Source: Mycolicibacterium moriokaense (GTDB taxonomy: Bacteria; Actinomycetota; Actinomycetes; Mycobacteriales; Mycobacteriaceae). From it: a stretch of DNA of 64,000 nt. The number at the start of each line of letters is the position of its first letter. Position 1 is the first letter of the stretch. The notes under the pieces are model-generated. The model did not search any database and was not told the DNA's origin. It was given only the letters and a program-made list of their open reading frames with translations. The translations under genes and the position numbers were made by a program. The stretch spans positions 1,736,001-1,800,000 of the forward strand of contig NZ_AP022560.1 of NCBI RefSeq assembly GCF_010726085.1, in the 5' to 3' direction. Shown in pieces: positions 24,930 through 34,309 of this stretch.

Positions 24930-25630
24930 AAATTGGCTACTTCGTCAATTTTCGACGCGTCGAGCACAACTCGCCGCCCAAACGGCGGCGTGTACTTCGC
25001 GGTTCGTTCGCCCTCGGCTCTCGCCGTGAAAGGGGTCCAAGAGATCTCGCTATCCGTTGAGCTGAGCTTGGGGTTCACACTGAGGTTTCTGCGGCTATTG
25101 ATGGGTGCCGGTTATGCGCCGGTAGACGTGTGTACGTGCCGCACGCGCCGCTGACTATGCCGACGATTACCGGGCGTATTTCAGTTGCTCCCCGTGCTTT
25201 TCGCATCGGAATGCCGATTCGAGCTGCGCACTGCAGATCTTGCCCCGCCACTCACCGACGATCAGCTGCGCACCAGTCCGTCGTGCAGTACCTGGCTATA
25301 TCACCGAGCGCGATGCGAGTATCGCTCAGGCTGTGCGCGGGATGGTCCGCCAACGGCTGCCAACTAACACCGTCACGCTTCAACTCATCGCCACCCAGTT
25401 CAATCTTCACCCGAAAAGCTCTGCAGCGCAGGCTTCTGGCGAAACGTACATTCGAGGCGCTGGTGGATGAAGTGCACTGCTATCTCCGCGACACTGACAT
25501 GACGCTCTCGCACGTCACGCACGAACTCAGCGATGCTGATCAGAGTGTGCTCACCTGTTCGTGCAGGCGACGGTTCGGTACCGGTCCGTCCGGCTATCTA
25601 CGAGCGGCGGGATCCATCTCGCAATCACGC
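24930..25630 (+). pseudogene. AraC-family regulator, multiply frameshifted remnant
   Basis: Three reading frames carry consecutive pieces of one protein. GGVYFAVRSPSALAVKGVQEISLSVELSLGFTLRFLRLLMGAGYAPVDV is followed by ECRFELRTADLAPPLTDDQL and RDASIAQAVRGMVRQRLPTNTVTLQLIATQFNLHPKSS. The HTH part QRRLLAKRTFEALVDEVHCYLRDTDMTLSHVTHELSDADQSVLTCSCRRRFGTGPSGYLRA comes last. The order matches the arabinose-binding-like N-domain plus C-terminal double HTH of OruR-type regulators. Several frameshifts make it non-functional. From 25631 to 25822 only a short minus-strand fragment is visible. Confidence 0.75.
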
Positions 25631-25822
25631 TCCATCAGCCGGTAACCGAAGTACTTGCAGTTTTCGGCGAAGCCGACGCGACCCCAACCGGCATCCGCGC
25701 CGGTCACCCAGCGCCCGCCGCATGCCAGGTTCGGCCGTGCCGTGGTGCGCCCTGACTATGTTGTCTGCCCTGGATCGGTGCGCAGGCACGAGGGCTGAGC
25801 CCCTGCAGAAGCTCTTCGAGAA

Positions 25823-27268
25823 CTACCAGACGGATTCCATGGGTATCGGCGGGCTGATGAGTCGGAAACTCGACTTGCTGCGCTCCATGAACCGGCGCTC
25901 GAACGTCCCCTCGACCCTTCTCCCGTCCACCTCGCCGACCAGGATCAGTCGGTTCTTGTCGGGCTGGGTCGCGAATAGGACCATCTGGGTCGAATCTGCC
26001 AGGCGTTTGCGCAACTCGAGTCGATCACCGTCGATCTTGAGGTGCCATCTGGTGGTGTAACCCGACGGCACTTGGCTGACAAACATGACTACGCCATGGC
26101 CCGGCACCGATTTGCGGTCGGTGATCGCCACGTTGGTCCACGGCTGCGGACTCGTGTCATTCAGGTTTGATTCGCGTCCATCGACAGTGAATGACGTTGC
26201 GCACCAGACTCCGTCGAGCGTTGAGCTAGGAGTGTGATAAGCGGCGTACGCCATGACACCCCCGGGTCCGGCGATCGCGAGCAACATCGCGGCAGCGCCG
26301 AACTTGGCGACCACCCCGGTCCGCCGCAGCAAGGGCGCCCCTGACCCGAGTGGCGGCCAGAGTTGAACCGGGCGAGTCTCACCGCGATTGAACACCACGC
26401 GCGCAAGGTTGGACCAGTATGGCGACGTGATACCGATTGCCACCAAGAACAACTGGCCGGACACCAGCTTGACCGGTACGTCGTAGGTCAAGTTCAGCAA
26501 GAAGATCTGCGTTGTCGCTATCACCGCGAATAGCGCACCCAGCAGCCAAGTTCGGTTCCACAACAGGAACACACCCGACAACAGTTCAACCAGCCCTATC
26601 GCAACCGAGTAAGGCTCAGAAGCGCCTACAAAGTCCCACAGCGTGGCGAACAAGCCTGTGTCGCCGACCAACTGCAGCTGGTGATGTGGCAGCGCCATGT
26701 ATCCCATCTGGACGGGAATCACCTTGCCCACCCCGTAGTAGATCATCACCAGCGCCAAGGAGAAGCGTGCGAACACAAGCAGAGAGGCGGCCAGGCTCCG
26801 GTAGTTGGGACGCCGCCGATCCATAGCCGTCCACACGGCAGTGATCAACAGCGCCACCACAGTCCATCCGAGCTGGAAGCACCATGTCCACAGCACGTCT
26901 CCGGCGGGCGACCTGGTGATGTCAACGCCGCGACCGCGAGTCAGGTAGCTGCCGATCTGCGCCAGCACCCAGATCGCCGGCTCGAATGGGTATCGGCCGC
27001 CACCCGCGTGCACCACACCGGCATACACCGTAACCAGTAGCATCACACCACCAGTGACGATCACCGACCCACCAGCGATGGTGAAAAGCAGCCGGAAACC
27101 CAGTCTCTGAAGCCACGTCCATTGCGGAACGGCCTCGACCACCTCCCGTTTATCCGTGGCCTGAAAAGCGCGCCACTCGTCACAGTTCAAGTTCTCGGCG
27201 CCCGATCGCAAAGACGGCTGCGCTGAGCGATGGCCGGCCTGGTGAGCATCCTTTTGAAGAATCCTCAT
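25823..27268 (-). CDS. DoxX-like polytopic membrane protein
   Basis: 481 residues from ATG 27268. A cytoplasmic N-terminus is followed by about eight membrane segments, including LLVFARFSLALVMIYYGVGKVIPVQMGYM and SVAIGLVELLSGVFLLWNRTWLLGALFAVIATTQIFLLNLTYDVPVK, typical of DoxX/DoxD-type proteins. A soluble beta-rich C-terminal domain (TLDGVWCATSFTVDGRESN...RWHLKIDGDRLELRKRL) follows. It is divergent from the cupin gene, and the palindrome at 27288-27303 lies 20 bases upstream of its start. Confidence 0.6.
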   Translation of the reverse strand: MRILQKDAHQAGHRSAQPSLRSGAENLNCDEWRAFQATDKREVVEAVPQWTWLQRLGFRLLFTIAGGSVIVTGGVMLLVTVYAGVVHAGGGRYPFEPAIWVLAQIGSYLTRGRGVDITRSPAGDVLWTWCFQLGWTVVALLITAVWTAMDRRRPNYRSLAASLLVFARFSLALVMIYYGVGKVIPVQMGYMALPHHQLQLVGDTGLFATLWDFVGASEPYSVAIGLVELLSGVFLLWNRTWLLGALFAVIATTQIFLLNLTYDVPVKLVSGQLFLVAIGITSPYWSNLARVVFNRGETRPVQLWPPLGSGAPLLRRTGVVAKFGAAAMLLAIAGPGGVMAYAAYHTPSSTLDGVWCATSFTVDGRESNLNDTSPQPWTNVAITDRKSVPGHGVVMFVSQVPSGYTTRWHLKIDGDRLELRKRLADSTQMVLFATQPDKNRLILVGEVDGRRVEGTFERRFMERSKSSFRLISPPIPMESVW

Positions 27269-27287
27269 CGATTACCCCTGCTTGTCT

Positions 27288-27303
27288 GTAAGTAATCACT
27301 TAC
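27288..27303. promoter_or_regulatory. GTAAGT-N4-ACTTAC operator-like palindrome
   Basis: GTAAGT-AATC-ACTTAC between the divergent DoxX-like gene and the cupin gene. Six-base perfect arms with a 4-base spacer, as at 20485-20500. Position and symmetry suggest a TetR-type operator controlling the DoxX-like gene. Confidence 0.55.
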
Positions 27304-27434
27304 TTGCACGCAATTGGAGCACAGCCTTCGGTGGGACGTCAACCTTGGTAGCCCGGCGTGTGGAGTCTCCGCAGCGTCTTGATTCGGCCCAGCTGCATGC
27401 GCGACCGTCAATTACGGTTGCTACATTTGCGGGC

Positions 27435-27926
27435 ATGCGGGGGGTTATTTGTGTTGCAGCAAGCGTCGTTGTGATGGCTGGGTTGGCGTCCGGCACGGCA
27501 CACGCCCATCCAGGCCACGAAACTGAACCGGTGACCACGATCAACGGTCAACCGCTGCCCGGTGTCCTTGCACCGCTGCAAGAGGTCTCAACCATGCTCG
27601 ACACCATCGAGGCCGGTGGTCAGCGAGTGGTCGTCATACAGGGAGTGCGCAAGGCCGGGACCCGCGCCCCGATCCACGTCCACGAATACGGCGGGGTCAC
27701 CTGCGTGCTCAGCGGCACCATGACCCCCTACGTCGAAGGCCAGCAGCCGACTCCCTACCCGGCCGGAACGTGCTACTACATGGCGCCGAACACCCTCATG
27801 GCCGCCGTCAATCTCGGCCCGGAGGACGTCCGTCTCACCGACACCTTCACTCTTCCGGCCGACGCCCCGACCATCACCGTCGTCGAACCTGGATGGGCGG
27901 ACCCGAATCCCGACGACGGCGAGTGA
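27435..27926 (+). CDS. Secreted cupin-domain protein
   Basis: 163 residues from ATG 27435, the Met that opens the signal peptide (MRGVICVAASVVVMAGLASGTAHA). The mature part shows a cupin fold signature: GTRAPIHVHEYGGVTCVLSGTMTPYVEGQ with metal-type His-x-His and Glu/Gly positions, then YPAGTCYYMAPNTLMAAVNLGPEDV. The substrate is unknown. A longer upstream frame is unsupported because the signal peptide would become internal. Confidence 0.75.
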   Translation: MRGVICVAASVVVMAGLASGTAHAHPGHETEPVTTINGQPLPGVLAPLQEVSTMLDTIEAGGQRVVVIQGVRKAGTRAPIHVHEYGGVTCVLSGTMTPYVEGQQPTPYPAGTCYYMAPNTLMAAVNLGPEDVRLTDTFTLPADAPTITVVEPGWADPNPDDGE

Positions 27927-27950
27927 CCCGCTAACCAGAGCGGACCGCTG

Positions 27951-29225
27951 CTACGGTGTCCTCTTCCGTCGCCTGCCTGCCAGGACAAAGGCCACGACAC
28001 CGACCGCCAGCACTGCACCGACGGCCGCGGCGATGACCAACGGTTTCACCCACGTCTTCTCGGCCGGGGTCGACGACGCCTCGTTGCTCGTCAGCTGCAC
28101 CCGATAACCCGGCACCGGCCCCTGGGACGGCTTGGTGATTCCAGGTAGTTGGTTGGTACTGGTGACCTCGAACAGGCGCTCGCCCCCTGCGGTCTTGGTC
28201 CACGTCCCCCAAACGGGGGTCTCGTCGTCGAGCAACGCGCGGTGACCGCCGACCGACGGATCGTCGCCGAGGTCGGCCAGCGTCTTGACGCGGAACGGCT
28301 TCGACAGCTTGTCGTCGTACTTGAGCTGCACGAGCACATTCTTGAAGGTGGTGGGCGGCACAGGCTTTGCGGGCGGCGGCTGACCGGGGGTCGGCTGATA
28401 CCCGCCGCCGGAGAAGCTTCCAATAGATACCGTCACCGGCTTGCCGGAGGGGTCCCGATTCACCGCCGTGAAGTTGTAGGCACCGGCATCAGGGGCGGTC
28501 AGTACCGCCCGCTGCATCGGCGGGACCTCGAAGATGAGGGTTCCGTCGTCGTAGGGGTAGATCAACTGCAGCGGCGTGCTGTACGGATTCGTGAAGACGG
28601 GGCGGTACCAGTTGTCATAGCCGATCCACGCCGAATTCCATTGCAAGACACCGCTACTCCAGGTCGAGGAGGTGGTGGTGGTCGTGCTGCTGACCACCGA
28701 CTCCAGCGACTCCGTGAGCTCGTTGACCTCGGTGTCCGACGCGGTCGTCGAGTCCACGTCGAGCGCATCGGTGCCGTGCGCCTCGTCGAAGTCCTGCTGC
28801 GGCACCTCGGCGACGTCAGGCTGCAGTGCATCGGCATCGACAGCGGGGTCGGTGACGCTCGAATCGGCGTCACTTGCGTTGTCCTCGTCACCCGGCCCTG
28901 CGGCGGAGCCCGACTCACCGGCACCATCAGAGCCGGGGGCCTCGTCGGCGGGCGGAGGTTCTGCGGGCGCTTCGGGTGCAGGTTCCTCCCCACCCTGGGC
29001 GGGCTCTGCCGCGTCGGGTCCGGCCGGCTCGCCCAGGTCCGGCGCGGTGGGCGCATCTGGTTGGTTGGCGGACCCCGAGTTGTCGGTTGTCTCCGACGAG
29101 TCCCCGTCGTCGTATGGGTCAGCCAGCGCGGGCGGGACGGCGCCGAACCACACCGCCGTCGTCACTGCGATCGACGACAAGGCGAGGGCACTGCGGCGGT
29201 AGACGGCGATCCGCGTTTCGTTCAT
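27951..29225 (-). CDS. Exported, C-terminally anchored Pro/Ala/Asp-rich protein
   Basis: 424 residues. A signal peptide (residues 1-36, ending ALA-DPYDD) is followed by a disordered acidic Pro/Ala/Ser-rich segment to about 190. A globular region (LQWNSAWIGYDNWYRPVFTNPYSTPLQLIYPYDDG...) comes next, and near the end a membrane span (PLVIAAAVGAVLAVGVVAFVLAG) with RRRKR tail, like a surface protein tethered at its C-terminus. Function unknown. It may be cotranscribed with nothing; 157 bases separate it from the upstream gene. Confidence 0.65.
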   Translation of the reverse strand: MNETRIAVYRRSALALSSIAVTTAVWFGAVPPALADPYDDGDSSETTDNSGSANQPDAPTAPDLGEPAGPDAAEPAQGGEEPAPEAPAEPPPADEAPGSDGAGESGSAAGPGDEDNASDADSSVTDPAVDADALQPDVAEVPQQDFDEAHGTDALDVDSTTASDTEVNELTESLESVVSSTTTTTSSTWSSGVLQWNSAWIGYDNWYRPVFTNPYSTPLQLIYPYDDGTLIFEVPPMQRAVLTAPDAGAYNFTAVNRDPSGKPVTVSIGSFSGGGYQPTPGQPPPAKPVPPTTFKNVLVQLKYDDKLSKPFRVKTLADLGDDPSVGGHRALLDDETPVWGTWTKTAGGERLFEVTSTNQLPGITKPSQGPVPGYRVQLTSNEASSTPAEKTWVKPLVIAAAVGAVLAVGVVAFVLAGRRRKRTP

Positions 29226-29382
29226 GTGATCCTTCTGTCGAGTACAGCGCTAGTCGAACGCCGATTGGTGACCGGGAGGACAACCCGGCTGCAGGGAATG
29301 GCATTGGGACAGCACGTGATACCGCCGATTCACCGGTTCCCCCGCCAGCCAGGACGCGGGGGACCGGTGAACAGCGGTATCA

Positions 29383-31428
29383 CTACGCGACGTCGACGAG
29401 GAATAGGTTGTCCGAACCGGAGATACGGGTCGATGCCGGTCCCGAAGTCCCCGTATTTGCCGGCTTCAGCTGCGCAACAATGGTCTCGAAGTCGTCGGTC
29501 TGCCACGCCTTCATGAAGGCATCCAGCGGAACTTTCATGTTTATCCCGCCGTTCACGCCCTGTTCGTTTTCGCCGAATCCGCTGTCGTTGAGGTGGACGA
29601 TCCCCTTATCGAAGTCGATGCCGGTGACGACCACCTGGTGATCCGAAGCGGAGACCCCCTCGGGCAGCGGCTTGTTCTCGACGGCGTTCCAGATGGTTCC
29701 TCCGTGGAGCCCGACCGACACGGCCTTGTTCTGCTGAAGTGCGATCGCCACGGCTCTCAGCGCCAGGTTGCCCTCGTTCTTGCCATACGAGGTGAGGGTC
29801 GCTGAAATGCCGTGCATATCAAGCAGTTTGATGGCGTCCTTGACGTCGACACCGTCCTGCGTCTGCAGGCCGGAGTACATCGGCCTGCCCTCGTTGACGA
29901 CGCTTGGGGTGTTGCCTGCCTCCTCGGCGATCTCTTGCTCGGTTGGCGAGGTTCCCGTTAGTTGACCGATGACCATCGCCGTCGCCATCAACACGCAGTT
30001 CTGAGCTGACTGCGCCCGAAAGTACTGCTCACTCAATGTCGGTTCGCCGTACAGGCCGGTGAATTCGGCCGGGGCGGTGAACCAGTCCTGCAAGCCATGG
30101 ACGAATTCGGTGATGGCGAACGAGATGTAGTTGACGAATTCCGTCACTACGAACGCCGCGGTGTTCGCGAGTTCCGAGACCACATACGCCGCGCTTGCGA
30201 CGAGCGCCCCCAGCGGAGACTCCGCGTACTGCGACGCCAGCTGTCCTTCCAGGGCTGCCTTCCGGGTGGCCTGCGCCTCAGTGAACGCCTCGATCCGCTT
30301 GACTTGGTCCTTTTGGAACGCTGCGGTCCGTTCGGCTGAAGTGGGCTCCACCGTCAAGTGATACGGCTCCGAGACCACCGTCGGCGGCGCCGCTGCCGTC
30401 AGGGCAGCGTTGTTCGAGTCATTCGACGCAGGGTCGATGATCAGCGGGGTTTCCGTGACGTCCGGGGTATCGCTGGTCAATTCGACTTCGGACGCCTGGT
30501 CCAGATCGCGGCGCACCAATTCGAGTGCGCCCACCAGCATTGCGCTCGCGGGCGGTGCCAGGGGGTCACCGTTTGCAGACAATGGCGAGTCAAGGCCCGA
30601 CGGGTCGGACTCGAGCGCTATCGCCGAGAGCGATGGGACGGTGTCCACATATTCGACGACATCGCCTTGGTTGTCGGCGTCGCCCGATAGCGCGTCCAGC
30701 GTGACGGATACAAAGCCGATGTCACCGTTCGACTCGTCGATGCCTGTCGTACCGGAGCCGGACGCGGGGGAGCCATCGTTACCGCCGGACTGGACGATGC
30801 TCGTCGCGTCGACCACGACAGCGGCGCCGTCGCTCGGCTTTGCGGTCACCGAAGGGGCGTGGTCCTGCAGGTCCGAACCATTGCTCTTTGACTGCTTTGT
30901 GTCGACCTCGACCACGACCGGCGAGGCGTTCGCCGAATCATCCACCGGGACAGTCGGATTGGTTTCACTGCTGGCTACCGGAGTAACCGAGGAGGATGTG
31001 TCAGACTCGTCGACTTTTTTGCTCGTCGACTCGGATTCTGAATCCGTATCGCGCTCAGTGGCCGACGACGTCGACGTCTGTCCTGTGACCGAGGTCGCCT
31101 GTCCCGGCCGGGTCGCTGACGGATCTGAGCCGACAGTGGATACGGGCTTGGTACCGGAGGTAGTCGAACTGGAACTATTGCCCGACGAGTCCGAATTCGT
31201 GCCTGTGGTCGACGACGTGCTCGTCGATTCAGTCGATGAGCTCGTCGACTCAGTCGATGAGCCGGTCGACCCGGAGGATGAACTCGACGACTCAGACGAA
31301 CTCGAGGACGAGTCTGAATCGTTCGGCGCGGCCGACGCCGCGCCCATGCCTCCGGTGCCGACCAACCCCACTACGCCGAGCGAAAAGGCAACGGCTCCTA
31401 CCCGCAGCGCATGCTGTGCCGAACTCAC
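29383..31428 (-). CDS. Secreted Ser-rich protein with C39-like peptidase domain
   Basis: 681 residues. A signal peptide ends near AASAAPND. An extreme Ser/Thr/Glu low-complexity stretch (residues about 38-100) and a long acidic linker follow. Helical repeats lie around 380-450. The C-terminal papain-like domain has SAQNCVLMATAMV with Cys about 478, SDHQVVVTGIDFD with His about 597 and HLNDSG, the Cys-His-Asn/Asp set of C39-type peptidases. It is possibly a secreted protease or an inactive relative. Neighbours on the same strand are also exported. Confidence 0.7.
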   Translation of the reverse strand: MSSAQHALRVGAVAFSLGVVGLVGTGGMGAASAAPNDSDSSSSSSESSSSSSGSTGSSTESTSSSTESTSTSSTTGTNSDSSGNSSSSTTSGTKPVSTVGSDPSATRPGQATSVTGQTSTSSATERDTDSESESTSKKVDESDTSSSVTPVASSETNPTVPVDDSANASPVVVEVDTKQSKSNGSDLQDHAPSVTAKPSDGAAVVVDATSIVQSGGNDGSPASGSGTTGIDESNGDIGFVSVTLDALSGDADNQGDVVEYVDTVPSLSAIALESDPSGLDSPLSANGDPLAPPASAMLVGALELVRRDLDQASEVELTSDTPDVTETPLIIDPASNDSNNAALTAAAPPTVVSEPYHLTVEPTSAERTAAFQKDQVKRIEAFTEAQATRKAALEGQLASQYAESPLGALVASAAYVVSELANTAAFVVTEFVNYISFAITEFVHGLQDWFTAPAEFTGLYGEPTLSEQYFRAQSAQNCVLMATAMVIGQLTGTSPTEQEIAEEAGNTPSVVNEGRPMYSGLQTQDGVDVKDAIKLLDMHGISATLTSYGKNEGNLALRAVAIALQQNKAVSVGLHGGTIWNAVENKPLPEGVSASDHQVVVTGIDFDKGIVHLNDSGFGENEQGVNGGINMKVPLDAFMKAWQTDDFETIVAQLKPANTGTSGPASTRISGSDNLFLVDVA

Positions 31429-31504
31429 ACCAGCTCCAATGTTTGCGACGGATCTGTATGCAGCGCAGCGCGAGTGGCCGTGGCGCTTTTCGTCGGTGAG
31501 TGCA

Positions 31505-31732
31505 TCAGTTGGTCAACCAGACGTACCAAAGGCCGTCGTCACCCTGACGGCAGTCCCAATGCGTGTAGTTGTCATTGCCCTCCGCGATCTCGACCTGTGG
31601 GCCGTCGATCTGGCACGCCTCAAGCGTCGAGTAGCTGCCCTCGACCTGAACCTCGTCTGCGTTGGCCACGCCCAGCCCGAGCGTCAGTAACCCGCCCGCG
31701 GCAAGTGCGCCGGCCGCGATCATTCTTTTCAT
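31505..31732 (-). CDS. Small secreted two-Cys protein
   Basis: 75 residues from ATG 31732. The signal peptide MKRMIAAGALAAGGLLTLGLGVANA is followed by a short domain with STLEACQIDGP and THWDCRQGDDGLWYVWL; the two Cys probably pair. A common mycobacterial exported type of unknown function. Confidence 0.7.
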   Translation of the reverse strand: MKRMIAAGALAAGGLLTLGLGVANADEVQVEGSYSTLEACQIDGPQVEIAEGNDNYTHWDCRQGDDGLWYVWLTN

Positions 31733-31951
31733 GCTTCATTCGCCTCTCGAATTGGTCCGAAGTCCGCGCTTCGCCCCGGCGAATGGCCGGAGGCGAAGTG
31801 GGGCCGGGGCTAATTAACGCAGTCGTTATGTTGCTGGGTTGCCCGAAGAGGGACGAATTCATCCGTTTAGATGACAAATAGTTGAAACTGTTCAGTGCCT
31901 CCGGCCATGCGCCTCAGAGGTCGAACCGCAGCCTGCCGCAACCGTGCTCAG

Positions 31952-32623
31952 TTAGAGGTCGTCCACGCTGAGGATGTCGTCTTGAATCGCCCGGGCGACC
32001 AGGGCCGCCTTGGTGGGGGCCGGTCTGCCGACCGCTGCATACTTTGCCCGTACTCGTTGCAAGTGAGTCGCCACGGTCGAGGGCTCGATGTACAACCGCT
32101 CGGCGACCGCATTCTTGTTCTCGGTCTGAAACCAGGCGATGAGCACCTGTTGTTCGCGGTGGCTCAGGCGGGGCCGCTTCCGTCGCTCTTTGTCCAGCGT
32201 CTGTGCCATTCGGGGGCTGACGTGCGGGCGGTCGCTTTGCGCGGCATAGATCGCCGCCCACAGCACCTCTTCGGGTTCAGACCTCGCAACACATCCGACG
32301 GCGCCGGCATCCCGGGCCGCCGATACGACGTCGTCATCGACCAGGCAGGTGTAGACGATGACGCGGTGGCCAGCTTCGCAGATCTTCCGAAGCGCCTCGA
32401 GGTCTTGCCCGCCGCCCTCACAAGGCAGGTCGAACAGCACCACTAGGTCACGGGCCGACGCGCGGCGCGTCGCCGCGAACTCCGCGGCACTGGCGAAATG
32501 GCCGATCATCTTGATGCGTGGGTGGCTGCCGTGCAACCACTCCTCGATGCCGATGTACACCACTCGGTGACTGCCCACGACGACGACCGATGTCGACCGC
32601 TCGCCGTCATTGGGCGGTGCCAC
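31952..32623 (-). CDS. LuxR/NarL-type regulator with atypical receiver
   Basis: I place the start at GTG 32623 (GAGGGG nine bases upstream), giving 223 residues. The N-terminal receiver-like domain keeps a Asp in VVLFDLPC, but the first acidic pocket is VVVVGSHRVV rather than paired Asp/Glu, so phosphorylation may not occur normally. The C-terminal HTH is clear: RLSHREQQVLIAWFQTENKNAVAERLYIEPSTVATHLQRVRAKYAAVGRPAPTKAALVARAI. No sensor kinase is adjacent. The target is unknown. Confidence 0.75.
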   Translation of the reverse strand: MAPPNDGERSTSVVVVGSHRVVYIGIEEWLHGSHPRIKMIGHFASAAEFAATRRASARDLVVLFDLPCEGGGQDLEALRKICEAGHRVIVYTCLVDDDVVSAARDAGAVGCVARSEPEEVLWAAIYAAQSDRPHVSPRMAQTLDKERRKRPRLSHREQQVLIAWFQTENKNAVAERLYIEPSTVATHLQRVRAKYAAVGRPAPTKAALVARAIQDDILSVDDL

Positions 32624-32965
32624 GCCGTCAACCCCCTCACATCGCCGGCCCTGCAGTGACCTGGTCGAGAAGGCACCGCTGCGGCGCCCCGCGACTTCGG
32701 CGTCGACGAAGAACTGAGCCCGCCGAATTTTTAGCAAGCCTATGCATCCTCGCGCTTGGATGCCCCGTGCCGTCCGCGACGAAACATGGCGGACTGGGAT
32801 TGGTACACGGTGATTCGGCAAGTGGCGTTTGTGCCAACCAGTCCTTGAGCCTCGAGGACACCTCGCATCCGGAAGCGCGTAAGCCGAGTCGGCGCCGGGG
32901 CGATCGATCGGCGACGAGGGCGTGCTAGTAAGTGAATTTACGTATAACCGCAATGTGAGCAGCAG

Positions 32966-33207
32966 CACCAAGAATGCTCCCATCTCGTCCCCGCCGGGCA
33001 GGCCGTCACCGCCGCGACCGAACTCGCGAAATCGATAGCGGAGACCACCACCGCGTCGGCCATGATCAACAAGGAGATGGCGTGCGCTCTCCCGCCATGG
33101 ACCCGATTGCCGCACTCACCTACGAAACGCTGGCGTACCGCGAGGTCATCTGGCATCCCGACGTCGTCGAGCGCATCGGCAACGCCTACCGCAACCTACG
33201 CAAGTAA
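32966..33207 (+). pseudogene. Enoyl-CoA hydratase (crotonase) 3' fragment, frameshifted
   Basis: One frame reads VPAGQAVTAATELAKSIAETTTASAMINKEMACAL; after a shift the next reads MDPIAALTYETLAYREVIWHPDVVERIGNAYRNLRK to a TAA at 33205-33207. Together they resemble the C-terminal part of crotonases (VPAxxxLxxAxxLAxxIAxxxPxAxxxxK..., then the ALxxE helix). The N-terminal two thirds are missing. A GTAAGTGAATTTAC sequence at about 32930 may be an operator remnant. The 320 bases between this and the LuxR gene hold nothing convincing. Confidence 0.45.
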
Positions 33208-33222
33208 GCACTCAACCGTGTC

Positions 33223-33282
33223 TGAGCACAATGCGCAGAACTTGCGACATTGCGCGTTGCGTGGCTTGTGCGCACAAGCGCG
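33223..33282 (+). promoter_or_regulatory. 60-bp regulatory element with 16-bp palindrome (copy A)
   Basis: Begins TGAGCACAATGCGCA, has a central ATTGCGC and ends GGCTTGTGCGCACAAGCGCG, which contains the perfect palindrome GCTTGTGCGCACAAGC (33264-33279). The same 60-bp layout, in the same orientation to the gene, is found at 48749-48808 before an unrelated gene. It lies 66 bases upstream of the hydrolase start. Confidence 0.7.
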
Positions 33283-33348
33283 ACATCGTTTGCAGCCGTC
33301 CATACCTTCTAAAGCAGTAGAACGTATGGGACCGGCAGGGAGACAACA

Positions 33349-34284
33349 ATGTTCGCGACTGACAAGGCAGTGCCGACCGTGGGCTATCTCGACCGCAGAG
33401 TGACCACGAGTGACGGTGTCCGGCTCGCGGTTCGCGACTTCGGCCGCGTCGACGCCGAGCACACCATCGTCCTGCTGCATGGGTTATGCCTGACTCAGGA
33501 CAGCTGGGCGGCCCAGGTCCGCGATCTCGTGCAACGCTGGGGCAATTCGATCCGGATCATCACCTACGACCACCGCGGCCACGGTGCCTCGTCGTCGGCT
33601 CCCATGCGTACCTATCGGATCGGTCGGCTCGCCGCCGACCTGGCCAACGTGCTCTCCGCACTGAACGTGACCGGTGCGTTGACGCTCGTCGGGCATTCGA
33701 TGGGAGGCATGACGGCGCTGGAGTACATCGGACGTCCCGCCGTCCACCGCCCGGTGGAGCCGAGAGGGCTGGTTCTGGTCGCGACCGCGGCGGGCAAGCT
33801 CGCCGAGCGGGGGATCGGGCGCCTGATCTCCACACCCGCCACCGAAATGTTGTGCGAAATCGTCGAGCGCGCACCGAGATTCGTCACAGATCGGGCGATC
33901 AAGTCCGTCGTGAAGCCACTCAGCGACGCTCTGTTGGCGATCCCTGGCCTCGACCCGGGCGCGCGGACCGGATTGGCTGCGCTGCCGAAGAACACTCTGA
34001 CGACCGCCGCCGGCTTCCTGCTGGGGCTCAAGCGCTATGACCAATACGACGCGCTCGAGTCGATCACCGCCACGGCGGTGGTGGTCAGCGGTGGAATGGA
34101 CTTCGCGACCCCGGTGTCGCATTCCGACGACCTGGCCGACGCGATCGCCGATGCAGTGCACCTTCACGTTCCTTCGGCGGGGCACATGCTTCCGCAGGAG
34201 GCGCCACAGCACGTCAGCAGCGCGATCAACCTCGCGCTGTCGGTAACGGATAGTGCGCAGGGCTCACTTGCGACGGTCTCGTAG
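33349..34284 (+). CDS. Alpha/beta hydrolase
   Basis: 311 residues from ATG 33349 with AGGGAGACAACA upstream. Oxyanion region IVLLHGLCLTQDSW, nucleophile elbow GHSMGG with Ser117, acid residue likely Asp in SGGMDFATPVSHSDDL and His in VPSAGHMLPQEAP. It belongs with the lipase/epoxide-hydrolase-like monoacyl hydrolases common in mycobacteria; substrate unknown. Expression is presumably governed by the 60-bp element upstream. Confidence 0.85.
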   Translation: MFATDKAVPTVGYLDRRVTTSDGVRLAVRDFGRVDAEHTIVLLHGLCLTQDSWAAQVRDLVQRWGNSIRIITYDHRGHGASSSAPMRTYRIGRLAADLANVLSALNVTGALTLVGHSMGGMTALEYIGRPAVHRPVEPRGLVLVATAAGKLAERGIGRLISTPATEMLCEIVERAPRFVTDRAIKSVVKPLSDALLAIPGLDPGARTGLAALPKNTLTTAAGFLLGLKRYDQYDALESITATAVVVSGGMDFATPVSHSDDLADAIADAVHLHVPSAGHMLPQEAPQHVSSAINLALSVTDSAQGSLATVS

Positions 34285-34309
34285 GCGACTCGGCGTCTTA
34301 TGCTGATAC

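Noticed and set aside
28149..29516. 455-residue plus-strand frame
   Set aside because: Mirror of the exported Pro/Ala-rich gene on the minus strand; low-complexity Gly/Arg composition, no start context.
31021..31320. Possible CRISPR or tandem repeat array in the Ser-rich gene
   Set aside because: Repeats are imperfect codon-level Ser/Thr/Glu repeats inside a coding sequence, with no fixed-length repeats and spacers.
30410..31690. 426-residue plus-strand frame opposite the Ser-rich secreted gene
   Set aside because: It is the complement of the repetitive Ser/Thr coding stretch; Val/Ser/Asp-rich with no motif. The minus frame has a signal peptide and a C39-like domain.
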